Assembly (NCBI RefSeq): GCF_002887735.1
Contig: NZ_PKQP01000012.1
Location: forward strand, 26,713 to 90,712
Reading direction: 5' to 3'
Length of the DNA: 64,000 nt
From: Stenotrophomonas bentonitica
GTDB lineage: Bacteria > Pseudomonadota > Gammaproteobacteria > Xanthomonadales > Xanthomonadaceae
Both the position numbers and the translations under genes were made by a program. Under the pieces are notes generated by a model. That model ran no database searches, was not told the DNA's origin, and saw nothing but the letters and a program-made list of their open reading frames with translations. The number at the start of each line of letters is the position of its first letter. Within the stretch, counting starts at the first letter, position 1. Shown here piece after piece: positions 1-9,106 of the stretch.

Positions 1-1
1 C

Positions 2-253
2 GAGCAGGCGCTGCAGGCTGCAGGCGATGCCGGGGCACAAGAGCTGTGCGTCATTGGTGGCGGCGAAATCTATCGCCTGACCATGGACCAGGCCACCGAT
101 CTGCACCTGACCTGGGTGCACACCACCGTCCCGGCCGATACCCACTTCCCGCCGGTCGATCCGGCGCTATGGGTGGAAGTGGCGCGCGAGCACCACGCGG
201 CCGATGAGCGGCACGCGTTCGCGTTCGATTTCGTGGATTACCGCCGCGCCTGA
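2..253 (+). CDS. folA: Dihydrofolate reductase, C-terminal part (5' end outside window)
   Basis: The last 83 residues of an open frame enter from the left edge and stop at 251-253. They contain the IGGGEIY segment (C-terminal nucleotide-binding loop of dihydrofolate reductase) and the typical beta-strand ending near FDFVDYRR. The family reduces dihydrofolate to tetrahydrofolate with NADPH in the cytoplasm and is the trimethoprim target. Only about half the gene is present, so the start, promoter and active-site Asp cannot be seen. It converges on the leftward apaH series. Confidence 0.85.
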   Translation, partial: EQALQAAGDAGAQELCVIGGGEIYRLTMDQATDLHLTWVHTTVPADTHFPPVDPALWVEVAREHHAADERHAFAFDFVDYRRA

Positions 254-296
254 GCCGGCGGTGCAGGCAGGCCGGTCGTGTTGACCGGCCTGCGGA

Positions 297-1340
297 TCAC
301 TCCGCGTCGCTTGTGACGTCGCTGTGCTGCGGCTGCGGCTGCGGCTGCGATTGCGGCTGTGTGCTTTGTGCGGGCTTGGCGCCGCCGCCTTGGCGGCCTT
401 GGCCGCCCCGGCCACGGTCGCGCCCCTGGCCTTGGCCCTGGCGCGGAGGGCGCCCGTTCGGCGGCGTGCCTTCGGCGGCCGGCCGGCGTGCCGGCGGACG
501 CGGCGCGGAGACCGGCTTGGGCACGTCGCGGCCCGGCACCTGCACCACGCGCAGCTCGTCGGTATCCAGCTGAAGGGCGGTGAGCTTGCCGCCCCACACC
601 GCGCCGGTATCGATGGCGTGCACGCCCTGGGTGATGGTCAGGCCCAGGGCGGACCAGTGCCCGCAGACGATCTTCAGATCGCGCTCGGCGCGGCCCGGCA
701 CTTCGAACCAGGGATACAGCCCCTGTTCCTGCGTACCCGGCGTGCCTTTGTCCTCGATCCCGATCCGGCCACGCGGCGTGCAGTAGCGCATGCGGGTGAA
801 CAGATTGATGATCGCGCGGGAGCGGTCGTAGCCGGCCAGGCCGGGCGACCAGCTCGGCTTGTCGCCGTACATGTTGCGGAACAGCTTGCGGTAGCCGCTG
901 CCATGCAGCTGCTGCTCGACCTCGCGGGCGTGCTTCTCGGCCAGCTGGGTGGTCCATTTCGGGGCCAGGCCGGCGTGGATCATCATCCAGCCCAGCTCAC
1001 GGTCCACATGGGCCAGCTTCTGCATGCGCAGCCATTCCAGCAGCTCGTCGCGGTCCTCGGCCTGCACGATGCGCAGCAGGTCCGGGTTGACCTTGCGCTG
1101 CTCTTCCTCGGTGCGTGCACCGACCGCGAGCAGCGACAGGTCATGGTTGCCCAGCACGATCACGCTGCTCTCGCGCAGCGAATGGACCAGGCGCAGGGTT
1201 TCCAGCGACTGCCCACCGCGGTTGACCAGGTCACCGCAGAACCACAGTTTGTCGACCGCGGGGTCGAAGTTGATCTTTTCCAGCAACCGCTGGGTGACGT
1301 CGTAGCAGCCCTGCAGGTCGCCGATGGCCCAGACACTCAT
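297..1340 (-). CDS. apaH: Symmetrical bis(5'-nucleosyl)-tetraphosphatase ApaH with a low-complexity C-terminal tail
   Basis: The 347-residue protein has the metallophosphatase motifs GDLQG (about 7-11), GDLVNRG and GNHD of ApaH, which splits Ap4A into two ADP and, in E. coli, also removes Np4 caps from RNA. Family members are usually about 270-280 residues. Here roughly the last 70 residues (nt 297-518) are an added Pro/Arg/Gly/Gln tail with RG-rich runs and Pro-Gln repeats ending in an acidic tip. It lies 13 bp after apaG and ends a leftward series from lptD. The catalytic core is a firm call; the role of the tail is unknown. Confidence 0.93.
   Translation of the reverse strand: MSVWAIGDLQGCYDVTQRLLEKINFDPAVDKLWFCGDLVNRGGQSLETLRLVHSLRESSVIVLGNHDLSLLAVGARTEEEQRKVNPDLLRIVQAEDRDELLEWLRMQKLAHVDRELGWMMIHAGLAPKWTTQLAEKHAREVEQQLHGSGYRKLFRNMYGDKPSWSPGLAGYDRSRAIINLFTRMRYCTPRGRIGIEDKGTPGTQEQGLYPWFEVPGRAERDLKIVCGHWSALGLTITQGVHAIDTGAVWGGKLTALQLDTDELRVVQVPGRDVPKPVSAPRPPARRPAAEGTPPNGRPPRQGQGQGRDRGRGGQGRQGGGAKPAQSTQPQSQPQPQPQHSDVTSDAE
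326..358. repeat. Hexanucleotide microsatellite inside apaH
   Basis: About four copies of a CTGCGG-type hexamer plus one imperfect copy. Read on the minus strand they encode the Pro-Gln repeats near the end of ApaH. The run keeps the reading frame, so gain or loss of a unit would change tail length without breaking the gene. Confidence 0.75.
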
Positions 1341-1353
1341 GCGTGCGCCTCCA

Positions 1354-1737
1354 TCAGTGCAGTGTGCGCGGAACGGTCAGGACGAACGGTGCGATGGGGG
1401 CGGCGAACTCGGTGCCGTCATCGGCCACCATGTCGTAGTGCCCCTGCATCGTGCCGTGCTCGGTCTCCAGCATGACACCGGAGGTGTAACGGAAGTCTTC
1501 ACCGGGGCGCAGCCGCGGCTGCTCGCCGATCACCCCGTCGCCGTCGACCCGCTCGGTGCGGCCATTGGCATCGGTGATCCGCCAGTGGCGGGCCACCAGG
1601 CGTGCGGCGACGCGCCCCTGGTTGAGGATGCGGATCGTGTAGGCGAACGCGTAGCGCCCGTCCTCCGGCGTGGACTGGTCATCGAGGAAGCGGGGGGCGA
1701 CCTCGACGGAGATCGCGTAATTTGCAGCGTCGTTCAT
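1354..1737 (-). CDS. apaG: ApaG family protein (Co2+/Mg2+ efflux-associated fold)
   Basis: The ATG at 1737 gives 127 residues, the usual ApaG length; the longer frame up to 1803 adds an unsupported N-terminus. The protein starts [18 protein letters not shown] and contains the beta-sandwich hallmarks [19 protein letters not shown] and [20 protein letters not shown]. ApaG is a small cytoplasmic fibronectin-III-like protein of unsettled role, first linked to cobalt resistance. It sits between rsmA and apaH, the conserved rsmA-apaG-apaH order of gammaproteobacteria. Confidence 0.92.
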   Translation of the reverse strand: MNDAANYAISVEVAPRFLDDQSTPEDGRYAFAYTIRILNQGRVAARLVARHWRITDANGRTERVDGDGVIGEQPRLRPGEDFRYTSGVMLETEHGTMQGHYDMVADDGTEFAAPIAPFVLTVPRTLH

Positions 1738-1857
1738 GCAGGCAGTGTAGTAAAAGTTGTGCACGATGAGATGAGTGCTGCCCGGCTGGCAGCGCCCCGT
1801 CATGAAGGTCAGGCGGTTCCACGTGCGCGCGGCGCCCGGGGGCCGCGGGCGAGGCGC

Positions 1858-2694
1858 TCATCCCTGCGCGGCGTCGTCACCGTCGGTGTACGGCACGTTC
1901 GCCAGCGCGATGAACTGCGCCACGTCCAGCTGCTCGGCACGGGCATCGCTGCGCACCCCGGCTGCTTCGAACTGTTCGGGCGTGCACACGTTCTGCAGCG
2001 CGTTGCGCAGGGTCTTGCGGCGCTGGCCGAAGGCGGCCTTGACCACATGGGCAAAGCGCTTGCGGTCCAGGATGCCGACCGTGGCCGGATCGCGCGGGAC
2101 CAGCCGTACCACGGCCGAATCGACCTTCGGCGGCGGCCGGAACGCACCCGGCGGCACCACGAACAGCGAGGTGACCTTGCAGAACGCCTGCAGCATCACG
2201 CTGAGCCGGCCGTAGACCTTGCTGCCCGGATCGGCGGCCATGCGGTCGACCACTTCCTTCTGCAGCATGAAGTGCATGTCGGTGATCACCGCCGCGTGGT
2301 CCAGCGCATGGAACAGGATCGGCGAGGAGATGTTGTAGGGCAGGTTGCCGACCAGGCGGATCGGGCTGCCGGCGGCCAGTTCGGTGAAATCCACCTGCAG
2401 CACGTCGCGGTGGATGATGGTCATCTCGCCCAGCGGTTCGGCGGCGGCGGCCAGCGGCCCGACCAGGTCACGATCGAACTCGATCACGGTCAGTTTCGGG
2501 TGGCGGCGCAGCAGCGGCAGGGTGATGGCGCCCTGGCCCGGGCCGATTTCGACCAGGCGGTCGCCGTCTTTCGGGTTGACCGCCAGGACGATCTTGTCGA
2601 TATAGCTGCGGTCGGCGAGGAAGTGCTGGCCGAGCTGCTTCTTGGCGGGGCCGGAGAAACCGGGCGCGCCGGAGGAGGAATACGAAGAAGTCAT
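1858..2694 (-). CDS. rsmA: 16S rRNA (adenine1518/1519-N6) dimethyltransferase RsmA/KsgA
   Basis: The 278-residue protein has KKQLGQHFL at the N-terminus, the SAM site EIGPGQGAIT and the catalytic motif NLPYNISSPILF. It dimethylates two adjacent adenines in helix 45 of 16S rRNA late in 30S assembly; its loss gives kasugamycin resistance. The start at 2694 was chosen because its ATG overlaps the TGA of pdxA (ATGA), so the two genes are translationally coupled. A longer frame adds 12 residues upstream but has no such support. Confidence 0.95.
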   Translation of the reverse strand: MTSSYSSSGAPGFSGPAKKQLGQHFLADRSYIDKIVLAVNPKDGDRLVEIGPGQGAITLPLLRRHPKLTVIEFDRDLVGPLAAAAEPLGEMTIIHRDVLQVDFTELAAGSPIRLVGNLPYNISSPILFHALDHAAVITDMHFMLQKEVVDRMAADPGSKVYGRLSVMLQAFCKVTSLFVVPPGAFRPPPKVDSAVVRLVPRDPATVGILDRKRFAHVVKAAFGQRRKTLRNALQNVCTPEQFEAAGVRSDARAEQLDVAQFIALANVPYTDGDDAAQG

Positions 2695-3671
2695 GGCACC
2701 AGTGTACGTTGGCGCGCCAGCCGGGCACACAGCGCGGTGGCAGCGAGGAGGCTGGAGGGGTCGGCGATGCCGCGGCCGGCCAGGTCCAGAGCGGTGCCGT
2801 GGTCGACCGCGACGCGCGGGTAGGGCAGGCCCAGGGTGATGTTGACGGCCTGCTCGAAGCCGCTGTACTTGAGCACCGGCAGGCCCTGGTCGTGGTACAT
2901 GGCCAGCACCGTGTCGAAACCGGCCAGCTTGGCCGGCAGGAACGCGGTATCGGCCGGCAGCGGGCCGACCAGGTCCATGCCCCGGGCGCGCAGGCGCTCC
3001 AGCAGCGGGATGATCAGGTCCAGCTCTTCGCGGCCCAGATGGCCGTCTTCGCCGGCATGCGGGTTGAGCCCGAGCACGGCGATGCGCGGCGAGGCCAGGC
3101 CGAAATCGCGCTGCAGGGCGTCGTGCACGATCTGCAGGGTCAGGGCCAGGCTCTCGGCAGTGATCGCATCGGCGACCGAGCGCAGCGGCAGGTGGGTGGT
3201 CGCCAGGGCGACCCGCACGATCTCGTTGGCCAGCATCATCACCACCGGGGTGCGGGCCTGGTCGGCCAGCAGTTCGGTGGTGCCGCTGTAGGCGATGCCG
3301 CCTTCATTGATGACCGCCTTGTGCACCGGGCCGGTGACCACGCCGGCCAGTTCACCGGTCAGGCAGGCCTGGCCGGCCTGGCGCAGGGCGCCGATCACCG
3401 CGCCGGCATTGGCCGGGTCGGGGGTGCCGAAACGGGATGGCACCGCATTGGGCACCACCCGCAACGGCAGATCGCCCGGCTGGCGGGCGATCGCGTCTTC
3501 AGGCAGGAGCTGCAGCGGCAGCGACAGCGCCGCGGCGGCGGCGTGCAGGGTATCCGGGTCGGCGAAGGCCAGCAGCCGGCAATCGGCGCGCGGCTGCTGG
3601 ATCAGGCGGAGGCAGAGCTCCGGGCCGATCCCCGCCGGCTCGCCCGGTACCAGCGCGAGCTGCGGGAACAT
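2691..3671 (-). CDS. pdxA: 4-hydroxythreonine-4-phosphate dehydrogenase PdxA
   Basis: 326 residues, opening with ALVPGEPAGIGPEL, the PdxA signature. Metal-binding histidines occur in TGPVHKA, GLNPHAGE and AMYHDQGL. The enzyme makes the amino-ketone precursor for pyridoxal 5'-phosphate in the DXP-dependent vitamin B6 route. It starts 3 bp after surA and overlaps rsmA by 4 bp. The surA-pdxA-rsmA-apaG-apaH order is conserved with E. coli, so one transcript from lptD onward is likely. Confidence 0.95.
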   Translation of the reverse strand: MFPQLALVPGEPAGIGPELCLRLIQQPRADCRLLAFADPDTLHAAAAALSLPLQLLPEDAIARQPGDLPLRVVPNAVPSRFGTPDPANAGAVIGALRQAGQACLTGELAGVVTGPVHKAVINEGGIAYSGTTELLADQARTPVVMMLANEIVRVALATTHLPLRSVADAITAESLALTLQIVHDALQRDFGLASPRIAVLGLNPHAGEDGHLGREELDLIIPLLERLRARGMDLVGPLPADTAFLPAKLAGFDTVLAMYHDQGLPVLKYSGFEQAVNITLGLPYPRVAVDHGTALDLAGRGIADPSSLLAATALCARLARQRTLVP

Positions 3672-3674
3672 GGA

Positions 3675-5021
3675 TCAGGACTGCGGCGGCGTGGTCGCCG
3701 CGGCACCCGGCGCATAGCCGCGCATGTCCACGTAGGCTTCGCCACGCAGTTCCTGCAGGAAGCGGTTGTACTCTTCCTCCAGCTTGCGGCGGCCGATCGT
3801 TTCACGGATCTGGGCACGCTGGTTGTCGGTGGTGGCATCGGTCTGGCGCGTGGCAACGCGCTGGACGATATGCCAGCCGGCATCGGTGCGGAACGGCTGG
3901 CTCACGCCGCCGTCGGCCACGCCTTCGACCTGCTTGCCGAAGTCCGGGCCGAATGCATCGACCGGGAACCAGCCCAGATCGCCGCCCTGACCCTTGCTGT
4001 TGTTGTCTTCCGAGGATTCCTTGGCGACCGCGTCGAACTCGGCGCCACCGGCGATGCGGGCGCGCAGCGTGTCGATCTTGGCCTTGGCCGCGGCGTTGTC
4101 CTGCTGGTCGGTGATGCGGACCAGGATGTGACGGGCGTGGTACTCGGTGATGGTGTGACCGCCGGCGGCAGCCGCGCTGGCATCACGCACCTCCACCAGC
4201 TTCAGCAGCTGGAAGCCGCTGGGGCCACGCAGCGGACCGACCACGTCGCCGGTCTTCATTTCCTTCATCATCTGCGCGAAGGCATTGGGGATCTCATCCA
4301 GCGAACGCCAGCCCAGGTCGCCGCCTTCCAGCGCGTTCGGGCTGTCCGAATAACGGACAGCCGCGGCGTTGAAGTCGATCTCACCCTTGTCCAGCAGTGC
4401 CTTGACGCCATCGGCCTTCTTCTGGCCGGTGGTGATCTGCTCGGCGGTGGCACCTTCGGGCAGGCCGATCAGGATGTGGGCCAGGTGGTACTGGGTGCCC
4501 ACGGTGGCCTGCTGCTTGAGCGCGCCGTCCACTTCGCCCTCGCTGACGGTGATGCGGCTCTGCGCGAAGCTCTGGCGCAGGCGCTGGACGGTGATCTCGT
4601 CACGCACCGAATTGCGGAAATCGTTGAAATCCAGACCGTCGCTGGCCAGACGCTGGCGCAGGGCATCCAGGGTGGAGCCGTTCTGCTGGGCGATGGCGTT
4701 GATGGCCTGGTTCAGTTCCTGGTCGCTGACCTTGATGCCGCTGCTCTCGGCACGCGCCACCTGCAGCTTGACCAGGACCAGACGCTCCAGCACCTGGCGG
4801 CTGAGCACATCATCGGGCGGCAGCTGGTTTTCGCGACCAGCGTACTGCGCCTTGATGTTCTGGACGGCACGGTCCAGTTCGCTCTGCAGCACGACGTCCT
4901 CATCGACGATCGCCGCGATGCGGTCCAGCGGCTGACTCTGCTGGGCCAGCACCTGCAACGGGGCCGTCGCGGAGGAGACCGCCAGCAGGGAGGCGAGGAG
5001 TACGGGAAGGGTCTTGGTCAT
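3675..5021 (-). CDS. surA: Periplasmic chaperone / peptidyl-prolyl isomerase SurA
   Basis: 448 residues with a Sec signal peptide (about 1-26, ending LQVLA), an N-terminal chaperone region beginning LDRIAAIVDEDVVLQSELD, and two parvulin domains (about 190-290 and 300-405; YHLAHILIGLP and YHARHILVRI open them). SurA carries unfolded beta-barrel proteins to the BAM complex. Its ATG overlaps the stop of lptD by 4 bp, so chaperone and a major client are co-expressed. The C-terminus ends in a short Ala/Pro-rich tail. Confidence 0.95.
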   Translation of the reverse strand: MTKTLPVLLASLLAVSSATAPLQVLAQQSQPLDRIAAIVDEDVVLQSELDRAVQNIKAQYAGRENQLPPDDVLSRQVLERLVLVKLQVARAESSGIKVSDQELNQAINAIAQQNGSTLDALRQRLASDGLDFNDFRNSVRDEITVQRLRQSFAQSRITVSEGEVDGALKQQATVGTQYHLAHILIGLPEGATAEQITTGQKKADGVKALLDKGEIDFNAAAVRYSDSPNALEGGDLGWRSLDEIPNAFAQMMKEMKTGDVVGPLRGPSGFQLLKLVEVRDASAAAAGGHTITEYHARHILVRITDQQDNAAAKAKIDTLRARIAGGAEFDAVAKESSEDNNSKGQGGDLGWFPVDAFGPDFGKQVEGVADGGVSQPFRTDAGWHIVQRVATRQTDATTDNQRAQIRETIGRRKLEEEYNRFLQELRGEAYVDMRGYAPGAAATTPPQS

Positions 5022-7471
5022 GGGATCTGATTCGGATCGTAGTCGTCGCGGGCTGCACCGGTGTTGCTGGGCGGCACCAGATAGAGGTCGTCTCGGTAGT
5101 ACCCGAGAATAGCACGGCGCAAGGTGCGGTCCGTGTTCTGGCCGATGGAGCTCAGGCCCTTGAGCACGAACTCGATCTGGAAGGAGTTGTTGAGTTCACC
5201 CTCGCGGTTGCGCACGTAGCGGCGGGCAATGGCGCGAACGGCGAGGCAGCAGCTGTCCCACTGCACACCGCCGATGATTTCCAGCGGAGCGCGGTCCTGG
5301 ATGGAGTAGTAATAGCGGCCGACCAGGCTCCAGCGCTCATTGAGCGGGTACAGGAAGGACAGGTCGGCCTGCTCCAGCAGGGTCCGGTCACGGCGGGTCG
5401 CCGTGGTCGAGGCCTGCGGATTCAGACGGCTGCGGTAGGTCAGATTGACGATGCCGTCGTTGGACATCAGGTAGCGCGCGCGCACGCTGGCCAGGTCCTC
5501 ACGCTTGTACTTGGGGTCCCACTGGTAGGTGGCGCCCAGCGTCCAGCGGTCGTTGATCATGTAGTTCGTATCGGCGATCCAGGCCGACTTGCCCTGCTCG
5601 ACCGGGGTTTCACTGCTGTTGAGCGTGACCCGCGAATCATCGAAGTACAGGATCTGGCCGATGCTGCCCGAGAAGCGCTCCTTACCGGTGTCCTGGTCGA
5701 TGAAACGGGTGCTCACCGCCATGGTCAGCTGGTTGGCATCGTTCTGCCGATCGGCGCCGGAATAGCGCGAATCGCGGAACAGCTGGCCCCAGCTGAAGGT
5801 GAAGTCACGCGTATCGAACACCGGCAGATCGCTCTGGTCGCGGTACGGCGTGCGCAGGTAGAACAGGCGCGGTTCCAGGGTATGCAGGAAGCGGGTATCG
5901 CCGATTTTGGTCTCGCGATCGAAGAACAGGCCAGCGTCGATGGTGCCGATCGGCAGGCTGCGGCTTGGCGAAGTATTGCCGCGCAGCTGGTCGGGGGTCG
6001 CGGTGGCCGGATCGATACCGGCGGCGATCAGGTTCTGCCGGCGGATGTCGTCGGCCAGGCCGCGCTCCAGGTCGTACCCGGTGTAGCGGTAGGCCAGGGT
6101 CGGGGTGACGTACCAGGCCGCGCCACTGAAGGGCATGGAGACATATGGCTTCACGTCCAGGCGCGAACCGCCGTCCATGCTGCGTGACACGCCGGTGCGC
6201 TCGTACTCCTGGTCGGCGCCGAACTTCTCATGCACATCCAGGTGCGTGAAGTTGACGGCTTCGGCGTACACGCCGGTTTCCAGCCAGGGCAGCAGCGGCT
6301 TGTCCCAGTTGACGAACAGGCGCGGCTGGCGGGCGTAGGGCAGGGACGCTTCGGTCAGGGTGTAATCGGTGAGCTGCCAGTAATCGGCCATCAGGCCGCC
6401 GGTCCAGTTCTCGCCGGTGCCGTAGATGCCGATCTGGCTCTGCAGGTTGGAGGTGGTCACGCCGAGCAGCCGGTTGGAGAAATCCTCCAGATAGCGCTCA
6501 TCGCTGACCCAGGCCAGGCTGGCACGGGCCTGCCAGTTGGCGTTGATGTTGTGGTACCCGCTGAACTCCACGCGGCCGCGATCCTTGTCGCGCAGCTTGT
6601 CGTTGGGCAGGTAGGCGGTCAGCAGTTCGCCGCGGCCACCGTCGTAGAGGTAGCGGAATTCGTTGTCGAGCATGAAGCCGCGCTTGCTCATGTAGCGCGG
6701 CATCAGGGTGTCGTCGAAGTTCGGCGCCAGGTTCAGATAGATCGGCTGGGTGTAATCGAAGCCGTTGCGCCCGGACAGGCCCACCTGCGGATAGAGGAGG
6801 CCGGTCTGGCGGCGATCATCGATCGGGAACTTGAAGTAGGGCGCCCACAGGATCGGCACCTTGCCGATCCGCAGCACCGCGTTGCGTGCGGTGCCGAAAC
6901 CGGCGTCGTTATCGACCTCGATCTGCGGTGCCGACAGCTTCCATACCGGCTGCGAGGGATCGCAGGTGGTGTAGGTGGACCGGTGCATCTGGCCGACCGC
7001 ACCCTGCAGGTCGATCGACTCGGCGCCACCATTGCCGCGGCGGGACACCAGCTGATACTGGATATCGCTGATCTTGTGGGTGTCGCTTTCCTGGTTGCCC
7101 TCGGCGCGACGGGCCTTCATCCGGATCGAGGAGTCCTGGTAACGGACATTGCCCTCGGCGATGTAGTTGCCGCTTTCGGTATCGAAGCTCAGGTTGTCGG
7201 TGCCCAGGAACTGGTCGCCGCGCTTGAGCGCGACATTGCCCTGGTAGTTGGGCACCACGGAGGTACCGGTCAGTTGGTCGCCTTCGATGTCCGTCGGCTG
7301 CTGGTCACGCGTCGCGGCCGCGGCTTTGTCGGCCTTGGGCGCGTCGTCGAACACGGGCAGCACGTCGGTCACCGGGCACAGGCCCCAGTTCACCGGCTTG
7401 TCGTCGGCCAGGGCCGGCAGGCAGATGGCGATACTGAGGGGGAGGGGCAGCAGGCGGAGGGCTCGGCGCAC
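5018..7471 (-). CDS. lptD: LPS-assembly outer-membrane protein LptD
   Basis: The mature part carries an OstA-like N-domain (GDQLTGTSVVPNYQGNVALKR, cysteines near its start) and a long C-terminal beta-barrel (FDDTLMPRYMSKRG, TLEPRLFYLRTPY). LptD with LptE inserts lipopolysaccharide in the outer leaflet. The longest frame starts with TTG at 7531 and lacks a usable signal peptide. The GTG at 7471 gives 817 residues with an immediate signal sequence (MRRALRLLPLPLSIAICLPA), so it is preferred, although no strong ribosome site is visible. A Cys pair near residues 734-735 fits the disulfide pattern of the family. Confidence 0.93.
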   Translation of the reverse strand: MRRALRLLPLPLSIAICLPALADDKPVNWGLCPVTDVLPVFDDAPKADKAAAATRDQQPTDIEGDQLTGTSVVPNYQGNVALKRGDQFLGTDNLSFDTESGNYIAEGNVRYQDSSIRMKARRAEGNQESDTHKISDIQYQLVSRRGNGGAESIDLQGAVGQMHRSTYTTCDPSQPVWKLSAPQIEVDNDAGFGTARNAVLRIGKVPILWAPYFKFPIDDRRQTGLLYPQVGLSGRNGFDYTQPIYLNLAPNFDDTLMPRYMSKRGFMLDNEFRYLYDGGRGELLTAYLPNDKLRDKDRGRVEFSGYHNINANWQARASLAWVSDERYLEDFSNRLLGVTTSNLQSQIGIYGTGENWTGGLMADYWQLTDYTLTEASLPYARQPRLFVNWDKPLLPWLETGVYAEAVNFTHLDVHEKFGADQEYERTGVSRSMDGGSRLDVKPYVSMPFSGAAWYVTPTLAYRYTGYDLERGLADDIRRQNLIAAGIDPATATPDQLRGNTSPSRSLPIGTIDAGLFFDRETKIGDTRFLHTLEPRLFYLRTPYRDQSDLPVFDTRDFTFSWGQLFRDSRYSGADRQNDANQLTMAVSTRFIDQDTGKERFSGSIGQILYFDDSRVTLNSSETPVEQGKSAWIADTNYMINDRWTLGATYQWDPKYKREDLASVRARYLMSNDGIVNLTYRSRLNPQASTTATRRDRTLLEQADLSFLYPLNERWSLVGRYYYSIQDRAPLEIIGGVQWDSCCLAVRAIARRYVRNREGELNNSFQIEFVLKGLSSIGQNTDRTLRRAILGYYRDDLYLVPPSNTGAARDDYDPNQIP

Positions 7472-7587
7472 GCGGTATCGGATTCGGACGAAAACGGATC
7501 GTAGCTTGCCCCATCCCTTGCATAGGGGCAATGAAGGTCCGGCCCAGGCAGGGGGCCGGGTTCATTCGCCGGGCGGCCCCGCGCGGC

Positions 7588-8499
7588 TCAGCGCAGCTGG
7601 CCGACGTGGGCCACGCTGCACTCGGCCAGGGCCTGCAGGTCGTAACCGCCCTCGAGCATGGAGACGATCCGGCCGGCCCCGTGGCGCCGGGCCAGGCCGC
7701 GCAGCTCGGTGGTGATCCAGGCGAAATCCTCGGTTTCCAGCATCAGGTCGGCCTGCGGATCGCGCATGTGCGCATCGAAGCCGGCCGAGATCAGCAGCAG
7801 TTGCGGGCGGAAATCATCGATGGCCGGCAGCATCTCATCGGCCCAGGTGTTGCGGAACCGGAAGCCGCCGCTGCCCGGCGGCAGCAGGATGTTCATCAGG
7901 TTGCCGGCCCCGCGGTCGCGGCGCAGGCCGGAGTTGGGGAACAACCCGGCCTGGTGGGTGCTGTAGTAGGCCACGCCGGGATCGGCGATGAAGATGTCCT
8001 GGGTGCCGTTGCCGTGGTGCACGTCGAAATCGACGATGGCGATCCGCTCCAGCCCATAGCGGTCGCGCGCGTAGGCCGCGGCGATGGCGATGTTGTTGAA
8101 CAGGCAGAAGCCCATGGCGGTGCTGGCGCTGGCGTGGTGGCCGGGCGGGCGCACCGCGCAGAAGGCGACCGGGTCGTCGCCGAGCATCACCGCATCCACC
8201 GCGGCCACGCCGGCACCGGCTGCATGCAGGGCCGCGCTGGCCGAGCCGGGCGAGGTCATGGTGTCCATGTCGATCAGGCGCAACGGCTCGGTCTGCGGCT
8301 TGAGCACCAGGTCGATCAGTTCGCTGTCGTGGACCCGGGCCAGCTCGCCGAGCTTGGCGGGCGGTGCTTCGCGCCAGTCCAACTGGTTCGGATAGGCCGC
8401 CTTCAGCGCATCGAGTACCCCCTGCAGGCGCGCCGGGCATTCGGGATGGCCGCGGCCGGGATCGTGTTGCAGACAGGCGGGGTGGGTGAAAACCAGCAT
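7588..8499 (-). CDS. Histone-deacetylase-superfamily hydrolase (acetylpolyamine/AcuC type)
   Basis: 303 residues from the ATG at 8499. Diagnostic arginase/deacetylase-fold motifs are GHPECPARL near the start, RPPGHHA, the metal-binding DFDVHHGNGTQDIF and SAGFDAHMRDPQADL. Such zinc enzymes remove acetyl groups from polyamines, lysines or related amides; the substrate here cannot be told from sequence. It lies 34 bp after the adenosyltransferase gene and may share its transcript. An alternative upstream start (8847) would overlap that gene in a poor frame and was rejected. Confidence 0.85.
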   Translation of the reverse strand: MLVFTHPACLQHDPGRGHPECPARLQGVLDALKAAYPNQLDWREAPPAKLGELARVHDSELIDLVLKPQTEPLRLIDMDTMTSPGSASAALHAAGAGVAAVDAVMLGDDPVAFCAVRPPGHHASASTAMGFCLFNNIAIAAAYARDRYGLERIAIVDFDVHHGNGTQDIFIADPGVAYYSTHQAGLFPNSGLRRDRGAGNLMNILLPPGSGGFRFRNTWADEMLPAIDDFRPQLLLISAGFDAHMRDPQADLMLETEDFAWITTELRGLARRHGAGRIVSMLEGGYDLQALAECSVAHVGQLR

Positions 8500-8533
8500 G
8501 CGGGCAGGATATCCGGTGGGGCGGCGGGGCCGC

Positions 8534-9088
8534 TCAGGCGTGGCGGCGCTCGTGGCGCCAGAGCACCTCGCCGTGGCCGTCGGCACGGGCCAGTACGCGC
8601 GCGAGCACGAACAGCAGGTCCGACAGGCGGTTGAGGTAATGCAGCGCTTCCGGGCGGACCGTCTCCCGGCGCGCCAGGGTGACGGTCTCGCGCTCGGCGC
8701 GGCGCACGATGGTGCGGGCCAGGTGGCAGCGCGCAGCGGCTTCGCCACCGGCGGGCAGGATGAACTCCTTGAGCACCGGCAGATCGGCGTTGTAGTGATC
8801 CAGCTGCTGCTCCAGCGCCTGGATATCGGCCGCGTGGATGGCGGCATGGCCGGGGATGCACAGCTCGCCGCCCAGATCGAACAACTGGTGCTGGATCACC
8901 GTCAGCAGGGTGCGCACATCGGCCGGCAGCGGCACCGCAAGCAGCACGCCCAGCGCCGAGTTGGCTTCATCGACGGTGCCGTAGGCGGCCACCCGCGCGT
9001 CGTCCTTGGCCACGCGGCTGCCATCGCCCAGGCCGGTGCTGCCGTCGTCACCGGTGCGCGTATAGATGCGGGACAAGCGGTTGCCCAC
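8534..9088 (-). CDS. PduO-type cob(I)alamin adenosyltransferase
   Basis: 184 residues with the PduO N-terminal signature YTRTGDDGSTGL, a central TVDEANSALG and the C-terminal helix pair RTIVRRAERE / LNRLSDLLFVLAR. The enzyme transfers the adenosyl group of ATP to reduced cobalamin, making coenzyme B12. It is 18 bp downstream of a BtuM-like membrane protein, which fits a short B12 acquisition and activation operon. Fusion domains such as DUF336 are absent. Confidence 0.92.
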   Translation of the reverse strand: MGNRLSRIYTRTGDDGSTGLGDGSRVAKDDARVAAYGTVDEANSALGVLLAVPLPADVRTLLTVIQHQLFDLGGELCIPGHAAIHAADIQALEQQLDHYNADLPVLKEFILPAGGEAAARCHLARTIVRRAERETVTLARRETVRPEALHYLNRLSDLLFVLARVLARADGHGEVLWRHERRHA

Positions 9089-9106
9089 GGTCGCCTCCGG
9101 CCGCGG

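Noticed and set aside
2709..5030. A 773-residue plus-strand open frame
   Set aside because: Shadow of pdxA and surA; composition is unlike a real protein and no ribosome site is present.
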